From Pseudomonas sp. GD03919 (GTDB lineage Bacteria; Pseudomonadota; Gammaproteobacteria; Pseudomonadales; Pseudomonadaceae), in the NCBI RefSeq assembly GCF_029814935.1, contig NZ_CP104582.1, forward strand, positions 3,968,001 to 4,032,000: a stretch of 64,000 nucleotides of DNA. The letters are read 5' to 3'. The notes below the pieces were generated by a model, which made no database searches, was not told where the DNA came from, and saw nothing but the letters and a program-made list of their open reading frames with translations. Position 1 is the stretch's first letter; each line of letters opens with the position of its first letter. The translations under genes were made by a program, and so were the position numbers. This document shows positions 38,907-47,887 of this stretch, piece by piece.

Positions 38907-40653
38907 TGTCGTACCAGTCCTTGCCATCCTTGACCACCAAGACGTCTTCCATGATCAGGTACTGCAGGTCCGAGCCGTAGAACATGTTCAACGCGTCAGT
39001 CGGCGAGCAGATCATCGGCTCGCCGCGGCGGTTGAGCGAGGTGTTCAGCGAGACACCATTGCCGGTGAGCTGCTCCAGCTGCAGCATCAGGTCGTACCAG
39101 CGCGGGTTGTACTCGCGCTTGAGCACCTGGGCGCGCGAGGTGCCGTCCTCATGCACCACTTCGCCGACACGCTCCTTCCAGCCCTCGTTGACCTCGAAGG
39201 TGAAGGTCATGAACGGGCTCGGATGGTCGACCTTGAGCATCTGCGGCGCGACGGTGTCGAGCATCGACGGGCAGAAGGGGCGCCAGCGCTCGCGGAACTT
39301 GATCTGCTCGTTGATGCGGTCGGCCACGCCCGGCACGCTCGGGCAACCGATGATGGAGCGGCCGCCGAGGGCGCGCGGGCCGAACTCCATACGGCCCTGG
39401 AACCAGGCCACCGGGTTGCCGTCGACCATGATCCTGGCGATGCGCTCAGGCACGTTGTCGATCTGCTTGAATACCGGCTTGCTCGGATGCCGCGCGCAGG
39501 CGGCGATCACGTCCTCGTTGGAGTAGGCCGGGCCGAGGTAGACGTGCTCCATCTTCTCCACCGGCACGCCGCGCTGGTGCGAAACGTAGGCGGCGGCGCC
39601 GACCGCGGTGCCGGCATCGCCGGAGGCCGGCTGGACGAACAGTTCCTTGACGTCGTCGCGGGCGATGATCTTCTGGTTCAGCTTGACGTTCAGCGCACAG
39701 CCACCAGCGAAGGCGATCTTGCCGGTCTCGCGGATAATGTCGCCCAGGTAGTAGTCCATCATTTCCAGCGCCAGCTTCTCGAACAGCGCCTGCATGCTGG
39801 CGGCGTAGTGGATGTAGGGGTCGTCGGCGATATCGCCTTCGCGCTTCGGACCCAGCCACTCGATCAGCTTGGGCGAGAAGTAGAATCCCTTGCCCTTTTC
39901 CTTGTAGCGACGCAGGCCGATGACGTTGGCGTAGTCGGTGTTGATGATCAGCTCGCCGTTCTCGAACTTGGCCAGACGCGAGAAATCGTACTTGCTGGCG
40001 TCACCATAAGGCGCCATGCCCATGACCTTGAACTCGCCGTCGAGCATCTCGAAACCGAGGAATTCGGTGATAGCACCGTACAGACCGCCGAGCGAGTCCG
40101 GGTCGAAGAACTCCTTGATCTTGTGGATCTTGCCGTTCTCGCCGTAGCCGAAGAAGGTAGTGGCGTACTCACCTTTGCCGTCGATGCCGAGGATCGCGGT
40201 CTTCTCCTTGAAGCCCGAGCAATGGTAAGCGCTGGCGGCGTGGGCCAGGTGGTGTTCGACCGGTTCGATCTTGACCTTCTTGGCATCGAAACCCAGCTGC
40301 TCCAGGCACCAGACGATCTTCTTGCGGTAACGCTTGTAACGGCGGTTACCCATGAGCAGCGCGTCTAGCGCTCGATCCGGCGCATACCAGTAACGCTTGG
40401 CGTAGTGCCAACGCGCCTTGCCGAACAGACTGATGGGCGCAAAGGGAATAGCGACCACATCGACGTCGGACGGCTTGATACCGGCCTGCTCCAGGCAGAA
40501 CTTGGCGGACTCGTAGGGCATGCGGTTCTTCGCATGCTTGTCACGCACGAAGCGCTCTTCTTCGGCGGCAGCGATAAGCTTGCCGTCGATGTATAGCGCG
40601 GCGGATGGATCATGGCTCAGGGCGCCGGAAAGGCCGAGGATCGTCAATGCCAA
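38896..40653 (-). CDS. Carbamoyltransferase of LPS core (NodU/PA5005 type)
   Basis: A 585-residue O-carbamoyltransferase. The N-terminal TsaD-like ATPase domain begins ILGLSGALSHDPSAALYIDGKLIAAAEEERF, with the metal-site histidines in EHHLAHAASAYH. The C-terminal domain has FQGRMEFGPRALGGRSIIG and SLNRRGEPMICSPTDAL. The length equals PA5005. In P. aeruginosa the inner-core heptose II carries a carbamoyl group, which this family would add from carbamoyl phosphate. It heads a four-gene leftward unit. Confidence 0.88.
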   Translation of the reverse strand: MALTILGLSGALSHDPSAALYIDGKLIAAAEEERFVRDKHAKNRMPYESAKFCLEQAGIKPSDVDVVAIPFAPISLFGKARWHYAKRYWYAPDRALDALLMGNRRYKRYRKKIVWCLEQLGFDAKKVKIEPVEHHLAHAASAYHCSGFKEKTAILGIDGKGEYATTFFGYGENGKIHKIKEFFDPDSLGGLYGAITEFLGFEMLDGEFKVMGMAPYGDASKYDFSRLAKFENGELIINTDYANVIGLRRYKEKGKGFYFSPKLIEWLGPKREGDIADDPYIHYAASMQALFEKLALEMMDYYLGDIIRETGKIAFAGGCALNVKLNQKIIARDDVKELFVQPASGDAGTAVGAAAYVSHQRGVPVEKMEHVYLGPAYSNEDVIAACARHPSKPVFKQIDNVPERIARIMVDGNPVAWFQGRMEFGPRALGGRSIIGCPSVPGVADRINEQIKFRERWRPFCPSMLDTVAPQMLKVDHPSPFMTFTFEVNEGWKERVGEVVHEDGTSRAQVLKREYNPRWYDLMLQLEQLTGNGVSLNTSLNRRGEPMICSPTDALNMFYGSDLQYLIMEDVLVVKDGKDWYDNVG

Positions 40654-40683
40654 GGATAAAGCCTCTTAAAAAAGCGGCTGCAG

Positions 40684-40706
40684 GCTTGAAGCGGCAAGCT
40701 TCAAGC
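40684..40706. repeat. Perfect 9-bp inverted repeat between the kinase operon and the carbamoyltransferase
   Basis: GCTTGAAGC (40684-40692), five-base loop GGCAA, then GCTTCAAGC (40698-40706). Read on the minus strand it is followed a few bases later by a TTTTTT run at 40666-40671, so it may partly terminate the waa operon. Confidence 0.5.
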
Positions 40707-40752
40707 AACAGCGTTCGTTATTCAGTCGCCCCGGTCGGGCACATTTACTGCC

Positions 40753-42198
40753 TTAACTGTTCGGTTTTGCCACCACCGATGGAAGGCGCTCGTCCAGAAC
40801 CTGGTACAGCGTACTGTCCTGCGGCCAGTTACGTAGGAAACGCGCCCGATCCTTCGCATAGGCGGGTGCGAAGCTACCGGCTCGGCGGTGCTGCTGCATG
40901 GCGTCCAGGTCGATCAACATCCAGCGCCCATCCTGCCACAGGATATTGCTGCCTTTGAGATCCCCATGACTGATGCGCTCGCGCAGCAGCGCCGCAAACA
41001 GGTCATCCAGTGCCCGCAGTTCCGCTTCGGCTGGTAACTCGCCAGGCGCGCAGGACGCGAAGCGAGTAATTATATCCACACCCGATGCGTGTTCGGTAAC
41101 AAGATAGGACCGGCGCCTGAGCCACAGGGTACGGCACTCGAGCACGGCAAGCGGTTTGGGCGTTGCGATGCCGAGAAAAACCAGGCGATTGCCCTCGCAC
41201 CAGCTGTGCCAGGCGCGGCTCGGACGCCAGAAGCGTTTGAGCCAATGCAGCATGCCCTTGATGTTGTAGCGTTTGATGACCAATTGCCTGGCACCCTGAT
41301 CGACTCGCGCGACGGTAGACGAACCACCCCGTTTGAGGGACTGCCCAGCCGCGATAGCGGCGTCAGGGTCAGCCAGTAATCGCGCCAGCAAGGCATCTTC
41401 CTCGCGCCGGACCACCTGCAAGCGCGAGGCACCGCGCCATGCGCAAAACGCCGAACAATCGCGACCGAGCTTGCCCATGAACTGGTGCAACCGCGAACCA
41501 CGGGCCTTGGCTACCGCCTTGAGCAGAGCCTCGAGCGGCAGCGCGTGCTCGCCATTGACCAGCAGGTAATGCACCAGCAGCTCCTCGATGAATGGATCGA
41601 GAGCACTCGGGAATTGAGCGAAGAACACCCCCAGATTGACCAGCACCCTGTCTCGCGACAGAGGTTGGCCCGGCGTCTCGGCACGCACGCCGCCACCGTC
41701 GATCAGATACAGGCTGCCGTTTTGACGCAGCAGGTTGTCCAGGTGCAGATCCTCTTGCCACAGACCTTGCCGGTGTAGCCCTGCAATGGCTGCCAGCGCC
41801 TCACCCAACACCTGCTGCCGAGCGTCGTCCAGCCACGCCAGATGGGCCACCGCCTGCCAGGCATCTCCGAGGCTTTCGGCATCGTCGAGGAACTCGAACA
41901 GCAGCCAACCGCCCCCTCCTGGCGTCGAACCGTGGACAAGCAACTCGGGCGTCTTCAGCCCCTGCTCAGCCAGTAGCTGAACGCCGCGCAGCTCGCGGAC
42001 GAAATGCCGTTCGGCCTTATCGCCGACCAGCAGCTTGGCCAGCACCTCACGCCCCTGCCACTGCGCCCGACCGACATAGCGTTGACCTGGCAGCACCCGC
42101 AAAAGGCTGAGCAACTGGATAGATCCCGCACCCTCCAGCTCGATCAGCAGCGGTAGCGCGGGGGTACGTCCGGCATCGACCAGGGAAGCAAGCCTCAT
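40753..42198 (-). CDS. Tandem double kinase of the LPS core cluster (PA5006-type)
   Basis: A 481-residue protein that contains two complete kinase-like modules. Module 1: Lys55 (VLAKLL), catalytic-loop Asp150 and Asn155 (WQEDLHLDNLL), metal Asp167 (LIDGGG). Module 2: Lys309 (LVIKRYN), Asp413 and Asn418 (HGDLKGSNILW), Asp430 (LIDLDAM). Both keep all the expected active-site residues. The likely role is phosphorylation of inner-core heptose, inferred from its place at the end of the waaF-waaC-waaG-waaP operon; the acceptor is unknown. It starts inside the upstream kinase gene (four-base overlap). Confidence 0.75.
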   Translation of the reverse strand: MRLASLVDAGRTPALPLLIELEGAGSIQLLSLLRVLPGQRYVGRAQWQGREVLAKLLVGDKAERHFVRELRGVQLLAEQGLKTPELLVHGSTPGGGGWLLFEFLDDAESLGDAWQAVAHLAWLDDARQQVLGEALAAIAGLHRQGLWQEDLHLDNLLRQNGSLYLIDGGGVRAETPGQPLSRDRVLVNLGVFFAQFPSALDPFIEELLVHYLLVNGEHALPLEALLKAVAKARGSRLHQFMGKLGRDCSAFCAWRGASRLQVVRREEDALLARLLADPDAAIAAGQSLKRGGSSTVARVDQGARQLVIKRYNIKGMLHWLKRFWRPSRAWHSWCEGNRLVFLGIATPKPLAVLECRTLWLRRRSYLVTEHASGVDIITRFASCAPGELPAEAELRALDDLFAALLRERISHGDLKGSNILWQDGRWMLIDLDAMQQHRRAGSFAPAYAKDRARFLRNWPQDSTLYQVLDERLPSVVAKPNS

Positions 42199-42944
42199 GA
42201 GCGCCTCGCCTTGTCCTTGAATCGTGCCGTGAGACGTTGCAACCAGTACCCCAACTGACGAGCGTCACCGAGATAGGCGGTCAGGAAACAGGCTACATCG
42301 TCATCGCCCCAGGCACTGGCGCGACGCAGCAGGGGTTCCAGATCCTTGACCCGATCACGCTCGCCAAACAACAGGGGCCGGGTCTTTTCCAGGTCGATCA
42401 ACTGCGCGACAAAACCATCGCCGCTGGGTTGGAGAAAAATATGTTTGGGATAGAAGCAACCATGGACCTGGCCCTGGCCATGTACGCACCGGGCCAGCAC
42501 CCCGCAGGCACTGGCGATGGCATGGCGTTGCACGGCGGCCAGTTGCGACCAGTTCGGCAGGTAGCTGTCCAGATCCCGCCAACCATCCAGGGCTCGGGTC
42601 AGCAGGACGGCGCGGCGCTCGCCGCCAATGCGTCGTTCGGCATAGAACGCCGAACGCATCGCCGGAATGCCCAGGCGCTGATAGCGGCAGGTATTGCGAA
42701 ACTCCCGCGCCAGGGTCGGCTCACCCAACGGACGATGCAAGCTACGGGTCAGGTAATTGCTCTGGCGCTTGAGGTAGTAGCCTGTGCCATCGAGATCGAG
42801 CCGGTACACCGTGCTCCAACCACCGCGAGAAGCGGTGTTGGGCTCGTCCACGGCAAACAGTTGCAGTGCCCACAATGCCTCGAAACTGTCCAGGCCGTGA
42901 CGCTCGAGCAGCGTTTTATCCTCGCCCTCGATGAAGTCCTTCAT
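42195..42944 (-). CDS. InaA/WaaP-family LPS kinase-like protein
   Basis: A 249-residue protein of the lipopolysaccharide kinase (Kdo/WaaP/InaA) family. GWSTVYRL and YYLKRQSNYL form the ATP-binding lobe; the catalytic loop is HGCFYPKHIFLQ, with Cys where most kinases have Asp, and LIDLEKTRP supplies the metal aspartate. This YPKHIF variant is typical of InaA-like members. Position matches PA5007. It overlaps both neighbours by four bases, which indicates strict co-translation. Confidence 0.8.
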   Translation of the reverse strand: MKDFIEGEDKTLLERHGLDSFEALWALQLFAVDEPNTASRGGWSTVYRLDLDGTGYYLKRQSNYLTRSLHRPLGEPTLAREFRNTCRYQRLGIPAMRSAFYAERRIGGERRAVLLTRALDGWRDLDSYLPNWSQLAAVQRHAIASACGVLARCVHGQGQVHGCFYPKHIFLQPSGDGFVAQLIDLEKTRPLLFGERDRVKDLEPLLRRASAWGDDDVACFLTAYLGDARQLGYWLQRLTARFKDKARRS

Positions 42945-43678
42945 TCTCGTCCCTCGAAGTAGCGCAATATCTGCACGATCCGTCGTTTGTCACTGTCATT
43001 GAGACGATCACGACGCCGATACTGCAGATAGAAACGCAGGCGCTGGGTGCGCGACAGGTGGTACTTGGCGACCTTGTCCAGGCACGCGAGATCCTTGACG
43101 ATCCGGTAGCGCAGGAACGGCCCCCACCAGAAGGTCCCCGCAGGGCAGTCGATGAGGAACAACCGGCGCTGCTCGTCCACCAGAAGGTTGCGCCACTTGA
43201 GGTCATTGTGGACAAAGTGATGGTCATGCAGCGTGCGCGTGGCCTTGGCCAACTGGCGGCTGACATCGTCGACCCAGGCCCGATCATGCAGGCGCGCATC
43301 GTCCGTGGCCGCCAGGCGTGACATGTCCAACGTATCGACGACCTCCTGGGTGATCAGCGCGCCTCGGGCGAAGGCGCCGAGCTTGCGCTCCAGCCCGTAG
43401 GCGGCGATGGGCGCAGTGGGAATGCCCCAGGCGGCGAAGTGCTTGAGATTCTGCCATTCGGCCTTGACCCGCGGCCGGCCGATGAAACGCCGAACGCCCT
43501 TGCCAGCGCCGTGATAGCGCTTGACGTAATAGCGCAGCCCATCGAATTCGACGCGGATCACGTCCGACAACGGATCATGGGTGATTGCCTCTCCCTGCAG
43601 GGAAAACACCGCATCCAGACTGGCGAAGGCTCTTGCCGCCTGCGGCGTGGCCAAGGAGGTGACGCGCCATTCACTCAT
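42941..43678 (-). CDS. LPS core kinase (WapP-like)
   Basis: A 245-residue kinase of the same family. Key sites are YYVKRYHGAGKG (lysine), FVHNDLKWRNLLVDE (catalytic Asp and Asn) and FLIDCPAG (metal Asp). It corresponds to PA5008, called WapP in P. aeruginosa, proposed to phosphorylate inner-core heptose after WaaP. The start ATG at 43678 (MSEWRVTSL) overlaps the waaP end by eight bases; the frame is open further upstream but only through waaP. Confidence 0.83.
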   Translation of the reverse strand: MSEWRVTSLATPQAARAFASLDAVFSLQGEAITHDPLSDVIRVEFDGLRYYVKRYHGAGKGVRRFIGRPRVKAEWQNLKHFAAWGIPTAPIAAYGLERKLGAFARGALITQEVVDTLDMSRLAATDDARLHDRAWVDDVSRQLAKATRTLHDHHFVHNDLKWRNLLVDEQRRLFLIDCPAGTFWWGPFLRYRIVKDLACLDKVAKYHLSRTQRLRFYLQYRRRDRLNDSDKRRIVQILRYFEGRE

Positions 43679-44504
43679 GGTTCGCTCCCGGCGCGTACTT
43701 GCGTGCATAGCGAACCAGCAGGCGATCGGCTTTGCGTTGCAGCCAGAGCAGCAGCGCCGCCTCCTCCCGCAGGATCTGCCGCAACGGCCGCTCATTGCCT
43801 GCCGCTGCGAAATAACTGTTGAGAAAACGCAGCTTGTCACGGCGGGTCAGGCCGATGTCCAGCGCCGAGAAATACAGCGCGGCCAGGTCCTTGTCACGCC
43901 AGCGCCGTGGCGTGACGCGACGCACCTGGGCGCGGTGCAGGTCGATCAGTGATAAACGCAGGTCGCTGGCCTGGATCGGCCGGTCGCTGTGCAGCAGAAA
44001 ATGGCAGATGTAGCAGTCACGGTGGTTGACCCCGGCACGGTGCATACTGCCAGTCATCTTCGCCACTTCGCGAATCAATGCCCACTTCAGCGCCGGCTTC
44101 GGCGGCTGCTGTGCCCAGTTAAGGCTGAGCTGTTCCAGGTCGACGGTCGGCGCCAGTTCTTCGGTGACGATAAAGGAGTGCTGGCGTGCAGGGTTGCTGC
44201 CGCGCTCACCGTAAGCCACGGCAGTCATGGTCGGCACACCGGCTTCAGTCAGGCGCTGGATGGCTTGCCATTCCTGCGCAGCCCCCAGCACTGGAGCCTT
44301 GGCGGTGAGCAGGTTCTTGACGATTTCGCCCCAGCCGATGCCACGATGGATCTTGACGAAGTAGCCACGCCCTTCGACCTCGGTACGCAGGGTGCGGCGA
44401 CCTTCCAGTTCACGGTAGACCTGCCCTTCGAGCGCTTCGACGGCTTCGAAAGCGTCCCGGCCGGCCCACAGGCGCTTGAACGGCTCGGCGAGAATCAGCT
44501 TCAC
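43671..44504 (-). CDS. waaP: LPS heptose I kinase WaaP
   Basis: A 277-residue kinase that phosphorylates heptose I of the inner core, essential in P. aeruginosa. I start it at GTG 44504, overlapping the waaG TGA as GTGA. Counted from there the catalytic Asp in NHRDCYICHF is residue 163, the same number as in the P. aeruginosa enzyme, which supports this start over the GTG two codons earlier. Lys51 (YFVKIHRG) and the Asp of LIDLHRAQVR complete the active site. Confidence 0.94.
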   Translation of the reverse strand: MKLILAEPFKRLWAGRDAFEAVEALEGQVYRELEGRRTLRTEVEGRGYFVKIHRGIGWGEIVKNLLTAKAPVLGAAQEWQAIQRLTEAGVPTMTAVAYGERGSNPARQHSFIVTEELAPTVDLEQLSLNWAQQPPKPALKWALIREVAKMTGSMHRAGVNHRDCYICHFLLHSDRPIQASDLRLSLIDLHRAQVRRVTPRRWRDKDLAALYFSALDIGLTRRDKLRFLNSYFAAAGNERPLRQILREEAALLLWLQRKADRLLVRYARKYAPGANHE

Positions 44505-45625
44505 GCGCACCTCGAAGCGAGGATCACGTCGGCCGCCTTCTGCGGCATCGAATACAGGTCGGCGCTATCGGCATAGAGCAGGCCGTTGCGGCTCCAGAAA
44601 GCGCGGCGCTCAGGGTCGGCGAGCATGTCGGCCAGGGTGCGATTGAGCTGCTCCTGTTCGAAGGGGCTGGGCACGACCCGGCCGCAATCAGCATCAACGA
44701 TGTAATGGGCGTAGCCGCAGACATCACTGACCAGTACCGGCAGGCCGGACACCAACGCCTCCAGCAACACCGTGCCGGTGTTCTCGTTGTAAGCCGGATG
44801 GATCAGCAAGTCAGCGCCGAGCAGAAAGCGCGGAATGTCGCTGCGACCCTTGAGGATCTGCACCTGATCGGACAGACCCAGCGCCTTGATCTGCAGCAGG
44901 AAGGGCTTGGGATCGTCCTGGCCGATGGCGATCAGACGGGTGCGCTTGCGCAGCTCGCGCGGCAGCGAGGCCAGCGCCTTGAGACTGCGATCCAGACCCT
45001 TGGTCTTGAAGCCGGAGCCGATCTGCACCAGCAACAGGTCGTCGTCGGCCAGCTTGAACTCGCGACGGAATTCGGCGCGAATCTCGCCAGCATTGGCCGG
45101 CGCACGGCGATCCTGGGCAATACCCGGTGGCAGCAGGTGGAAACGCTGCAACGGCGTCTTGTAGTGTTTGACGAACAGCGGTTGCTGCACCTCGGAGATC
45201 ATCAGAATCTCGGTCTTCGATTCCGGCGCGAATACCGCGCGCTCGTAATCGGCGAAGTGCTTGTAGCGGCCCCAACGGCGATAGATCGGGTTGCGCAAGG
45301 TCTGCGCCTTGTCCTCGAAGCAGCCATCGGCAGCGTAATAAACATCCAGCCCCGGCATCTTGTTGAAACCGATCACCCGGTCGACCGGATCGCGCTTCAG
45401 GTCAGCCTGCAACCAGGCACTGAATTTTTCGTTGCGGCGATGGTTGAACAACGCGCGTACCGGCGCCACGCGCACATCGAAACCGCCGGGGTTTTCCCCT
45501 TCCCAGATCGGCGTGTAGACACGAATGGCATGGCCACGCGCCTGACACTCCAGGGCGATGCGCATGAAGTCGCGTTGCAGCCCGCCGAACGGGAAGTACT
45601 TGTAGAGAACGAAGGCCAGTTGCAT
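44501..45625 (-). CDS. waaG: LPS core glucosyl/galactosaminyl transferase WaaG
   Basis: A 374-residue GT4 enzyme (GT-B fold, inner leaflet) adding the first hexose or hexosamine to heptose II. The N-terminal signature FVLYKYFPFGGLQRDFMRIA and the C-terminal donor site HPAYNENTGTVLLEALVSGLPVLVSDVCGYAHYI are characteristic. It lies nine bases after waaC and overlaps waaP by four bases. Confidence 0.95.
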   Translation of the reverse strand: MQLAFVLYKYFPFGGLQRDFMRIALECQARGHAIRVYTPIWEGENPGGFDVRVAPVRALFNHRRNEKFSAWLQADLKRDPVDRVIGFNKMPGLDVYYAADGCFEDKAQTLRNPIYRRWGRYKHFADYERAVFAPESKTEILMISEVQQPLFVKHYKTPLQRFHLLPPGIAQDRRAPANAGEIRAEFRREFKLADDDLLLVQIGSGFKTKGLDRSLKALASLPRELRKRTRLIAIGQDDPKPFLLQIKALGLSDQVQILKGRSDIPRFLLGADLLIHPAYNENTGTVLLEALVSGLPVLVSDVCGYAHYIVDADCGRVVPSPFEQEQLNRTLADMLADPERRAFWSRNGLLYADSADLYSMPQKAADVILASRCA

Positions 45626-45634
45626 AGCCGCTCC

Positions 45635-46639
45635 TTAAAGGGTGCCGGGAGGCGCCAGCAGCAGCGCCTCCAGTTCCAGGCCGACGCGCTCGGCGCCGAG
45701 GCCATCGAAGCAGGGCTTGTCACGGTCACCGCTGCCGGCGTTCAGGCCGCTGGCGCACAGGTGAATCTGGCTACGGCCGTAGGCGCCCACCTTGCCGGGC
45801 AGGGTTGGTCCGTAGAGGGAAATATTCGGCACATCCAGCGCGGCGGCCAGATGACCAAGACCGGTGTCGACCGAGACGCAGGCGCTGGCGCCGGCGATCA
45901 CCTTGGCTACGCCGGCCAGGTTGAGCTTTGGCAGCACGGAGGCATGCGTTAGCCCAGCGACGATGCGCTCGGCACGTGCCTTCTCCGTCTCGTTGCCCCA
46001 GGGCAGGCGTACGGCCCAGCCCAGCTCGTCCATGCGCTCGGCCAGCGCACGCCAGTCGGATTCCGGCCAATGCTTGCTGGCCCAGGTGGTGCCATGCAGG
46101 AACACCAAGTACGGCTGCGCGGCGGCATCCATCATCGCCGCACGGTTCAGGCCGTAGTCACCCGTGCCGGACGGCAGCGTGTAACCGAGCGCCTTGGCGA
46201 ACAGCTGGCGCACCCGTTCCAGGGCATGTTGATCCTTGGGTACCGCATAGCGGCGATCATAGAAGCGACTGGCCAGCGGCTCACGCGCCGAGTCGCGATC
46301 CAGCCCCGCTACCGGTGCCGACACATAACGGGTCAGCCAGGCGCTTTTGAGCAAGCCCTGGGCGTCGATCACCAGGTCATAGCGGGTTTCCCGCAGACGC
46401 CGCTTGAAGCGTGCCCATTCGCCGCTACGCCAGGTGCGCAGCGGATGCTTGCGCCAGCGGCGAATGGCCACCGGGATCACCTGGGACACGGCTGGATGCC
46501 AGGCGGGAATCTCGGCAAAGCCTTCTTCCACCACCCAATCGAAGCGAATACCGGGAATGGCGCGTGCGGCATCGGTCAACGCTGGCAGGGTATGCACCAC
46601 GTCGCCCAGCGACGAGGTCTTGATGATCAGCACCCGCAA
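45635..46639 (-). CDS. waaC: Heptosyltransferase I
   Basis: A 334-residue GT9 enzyme that adds the first heptose to Kdo. It begins (TTG)RVLIIKTSSLGDVVHTLPAL, the typical GT9 start, and contains FLHGTTWASKHWP and the donor-binding VSVDTGLGHLAAALDVP. The TTG start at 46639 is one base after the waaF stop, with an AGGG-type site inside the waaF end; no ATG or GTG fits the conserved N-terminus better. Confidence 0.94.
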   Translation of the reverse strand: MRVLIIKTSSLGDVVHTLPALTDAARAIPGIRFDWVVEEGFAEIPAWHPAVSQVIPVAIRRWRKHPLRTWRSGEWARFKRRLRETRYDLVIDAQGLLKSAWLTRYVSAPVAGLDRDSAREPLASRFYDRRYAVPKDQHALERVRQLFAKALGYTLPSGTGDYGLNRAAMMDAAAQPYLVFLHGTTWASKHWPESDWRALAERMDELGWAVRLPWGNETEKARAERIVAGLTHASVLPKLNLAGVAKVIAGASACVSVDTGLGHLAAALDVPNISLYGPTLPGKVGAYGRSQIHLCASGLNAGSGDRDKPCFDGLGAERVGLELEALLLAPPGTL

Positions 46640-46640
46640 A

Positions 46641-47684
46641 TCAGTCGCCCTCGACCAGGGTCAGGGCATCACCGACCAGACGCTCCAGCGCCTCGATCAC
46701 CGGGCGTGGCTTGAGCTCGCGCAGGCAGTTGTAGTGACCGAAGCGGCAGGTACGCTCGAAGCAGGGGCTGCACTCCAGGCCCAGACGCACGATCTCGACA
46801 CGATCAGCCAGCGGCGGCGTGAAACCCGGCGAGGTGGAGCCGTAGACCGCCACCAGCGGACGGTTCAGCGCCGCTGCCACGTGCATCAGCCCGGAATCGT
46901 TGGACACCACGGCCGTGGCCGCCGACATCAGGTCGATGGCCTCTGCCAGGCTGGTCTGCCCGGAGAGGTTGCTGACTTCCTCGCGCAGCCCCGGAATCAG
47001 GCGCATGCGAATGTCTTCGCCGCCGGCATGGTCGTTCTTCGAGCCGAACAGCCAGACCTGCCAACCCTCGCGAATCTTGATCTCGGCCACCTTGGCATAG
47101 TGCTCGGCCGGCCAGCGTTTGGCCTCGCCGAATTCGGCGCCGGGACACAGCGCCAGCACCGGGCGATCCAGCTGCAGTTCGAACTTTGCCAGCGCGGCAT
47201 CACGACTGGCTTCATCGATCACCAGACGTGGCTGCGGATAGGGCTGCGACAAGGCAGCGCCGGGCTCATAGGCCAGCGCCATGAAGCGCTCGATCATCAG
47301 CGGATAGCGGTCTTTGTCCAGCGTACGAATATCGTTGAGCAGGCCATAGCGCATCTCGCCCTTCCAGCCGGTGCGTTTGGGGATGCCGGCGAACCAGGGC
47401 ACCAAGGCGGACTTGAGCGAGTTGGGCAGCAGAATGGCCTGATCGTACTGGCCGGCCAGCGACTTGCCGATGCGCCGGCGCGTGGCCAGGTCGAGCACGC
47501 CATGCCCCAGCGGCAGGCTCAGCGCGGCGCGCACCTCGGGCATGCGCTCGAGGATCGGCCGGCTCCAGTCCGGCGCCAGCACATCGATCTCGCACTCGGG
47601 ATGGCGCTGTTTCAGGCACTGGAACAGCGTCTGCGCCATCACCATGTCGCCTACCCAGCTTGGCCCAACGATCAGTATCTTCAT
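46641..47684 (-). CDS. waaF: Heptosyltransferase II
   Basis: A 347-residue GT9 enzyme adding the second heptose. Features are MKILIVGPSWVGDMVMAQTLF at the N-terminus, LCPGAEFGEAKRWP, and VVSNDSGLMHVAAALNRPLVAVYGSTSP in the donor site. It is the first gene of a seven-gene operon in which most neighbours overlap. The promoter must lie in the 203 bases up to ilvE; I see a GGAAAAG ribosome site but no clear promoter hexamers. Confidence 0.95.
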   Translation of the reverse strand: MKILIVGPSWVGDMVMAQTLFQCLKQRHPECEIDVLAPDWSRPILERMPEVRAALSLPLGHGVLDLATRRRIGKSLAGQYDQAILLPNSLKSALVPWFAGIPKRTGWKGEMRYGLLNDIRTLDKDRYPLMIERFMALAYEPGAALSQPYPQPRLVIDEASRDAALAKFELQLDRPVLALCPGAEFGEAKRWPAEHYAKVAEIKIREGWQVWLFGSKNDHAGGEDIRMRLIPGLREEVSNLSGQTSLAEAIDLMSAATAVVSNDSGLMHVAAALNRPLVAVYGSTSPGFTPPLADRVEIVRLGLECSPCFERTCRFGHYNCLRELKPRPVIEALERLVGDALTLVEGD

Positions 47685-47887
47685 ATCTTTTCCAGAAACG
47701 ACCGGGGAGGCTCAGAGCCCGCCTGCAATCAGCTGCGCGTCGGTCATGCGTCGTTGCAAAAGGGTCTTGGGCGTTCATTTACCGCAGTAAACTCACGCCC
47801 TCGCCCCTGTTGCGCCTAGCCTGACACTAACTCGCAAGATTACCGGCGGACTCTTGAGGCCTCCCCGTCGAGCCTTCGAACAATCGC

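Noticed and set aside
33688..47684. Possible O-antigen biosynthesis island.
   Set aside because: No wzx, wzy, wzz or nucleotide-sugar synthesis genes are present; the genes are core assembly, ligation and decoration only.
47685..47887. Gap between waaF and ilvE searched for small genes or a tRNA.
   Set aside because: No cloverleaf, no ORF with a ribosome site and no strong hairpin; it probably holds only the waa operon promoter.
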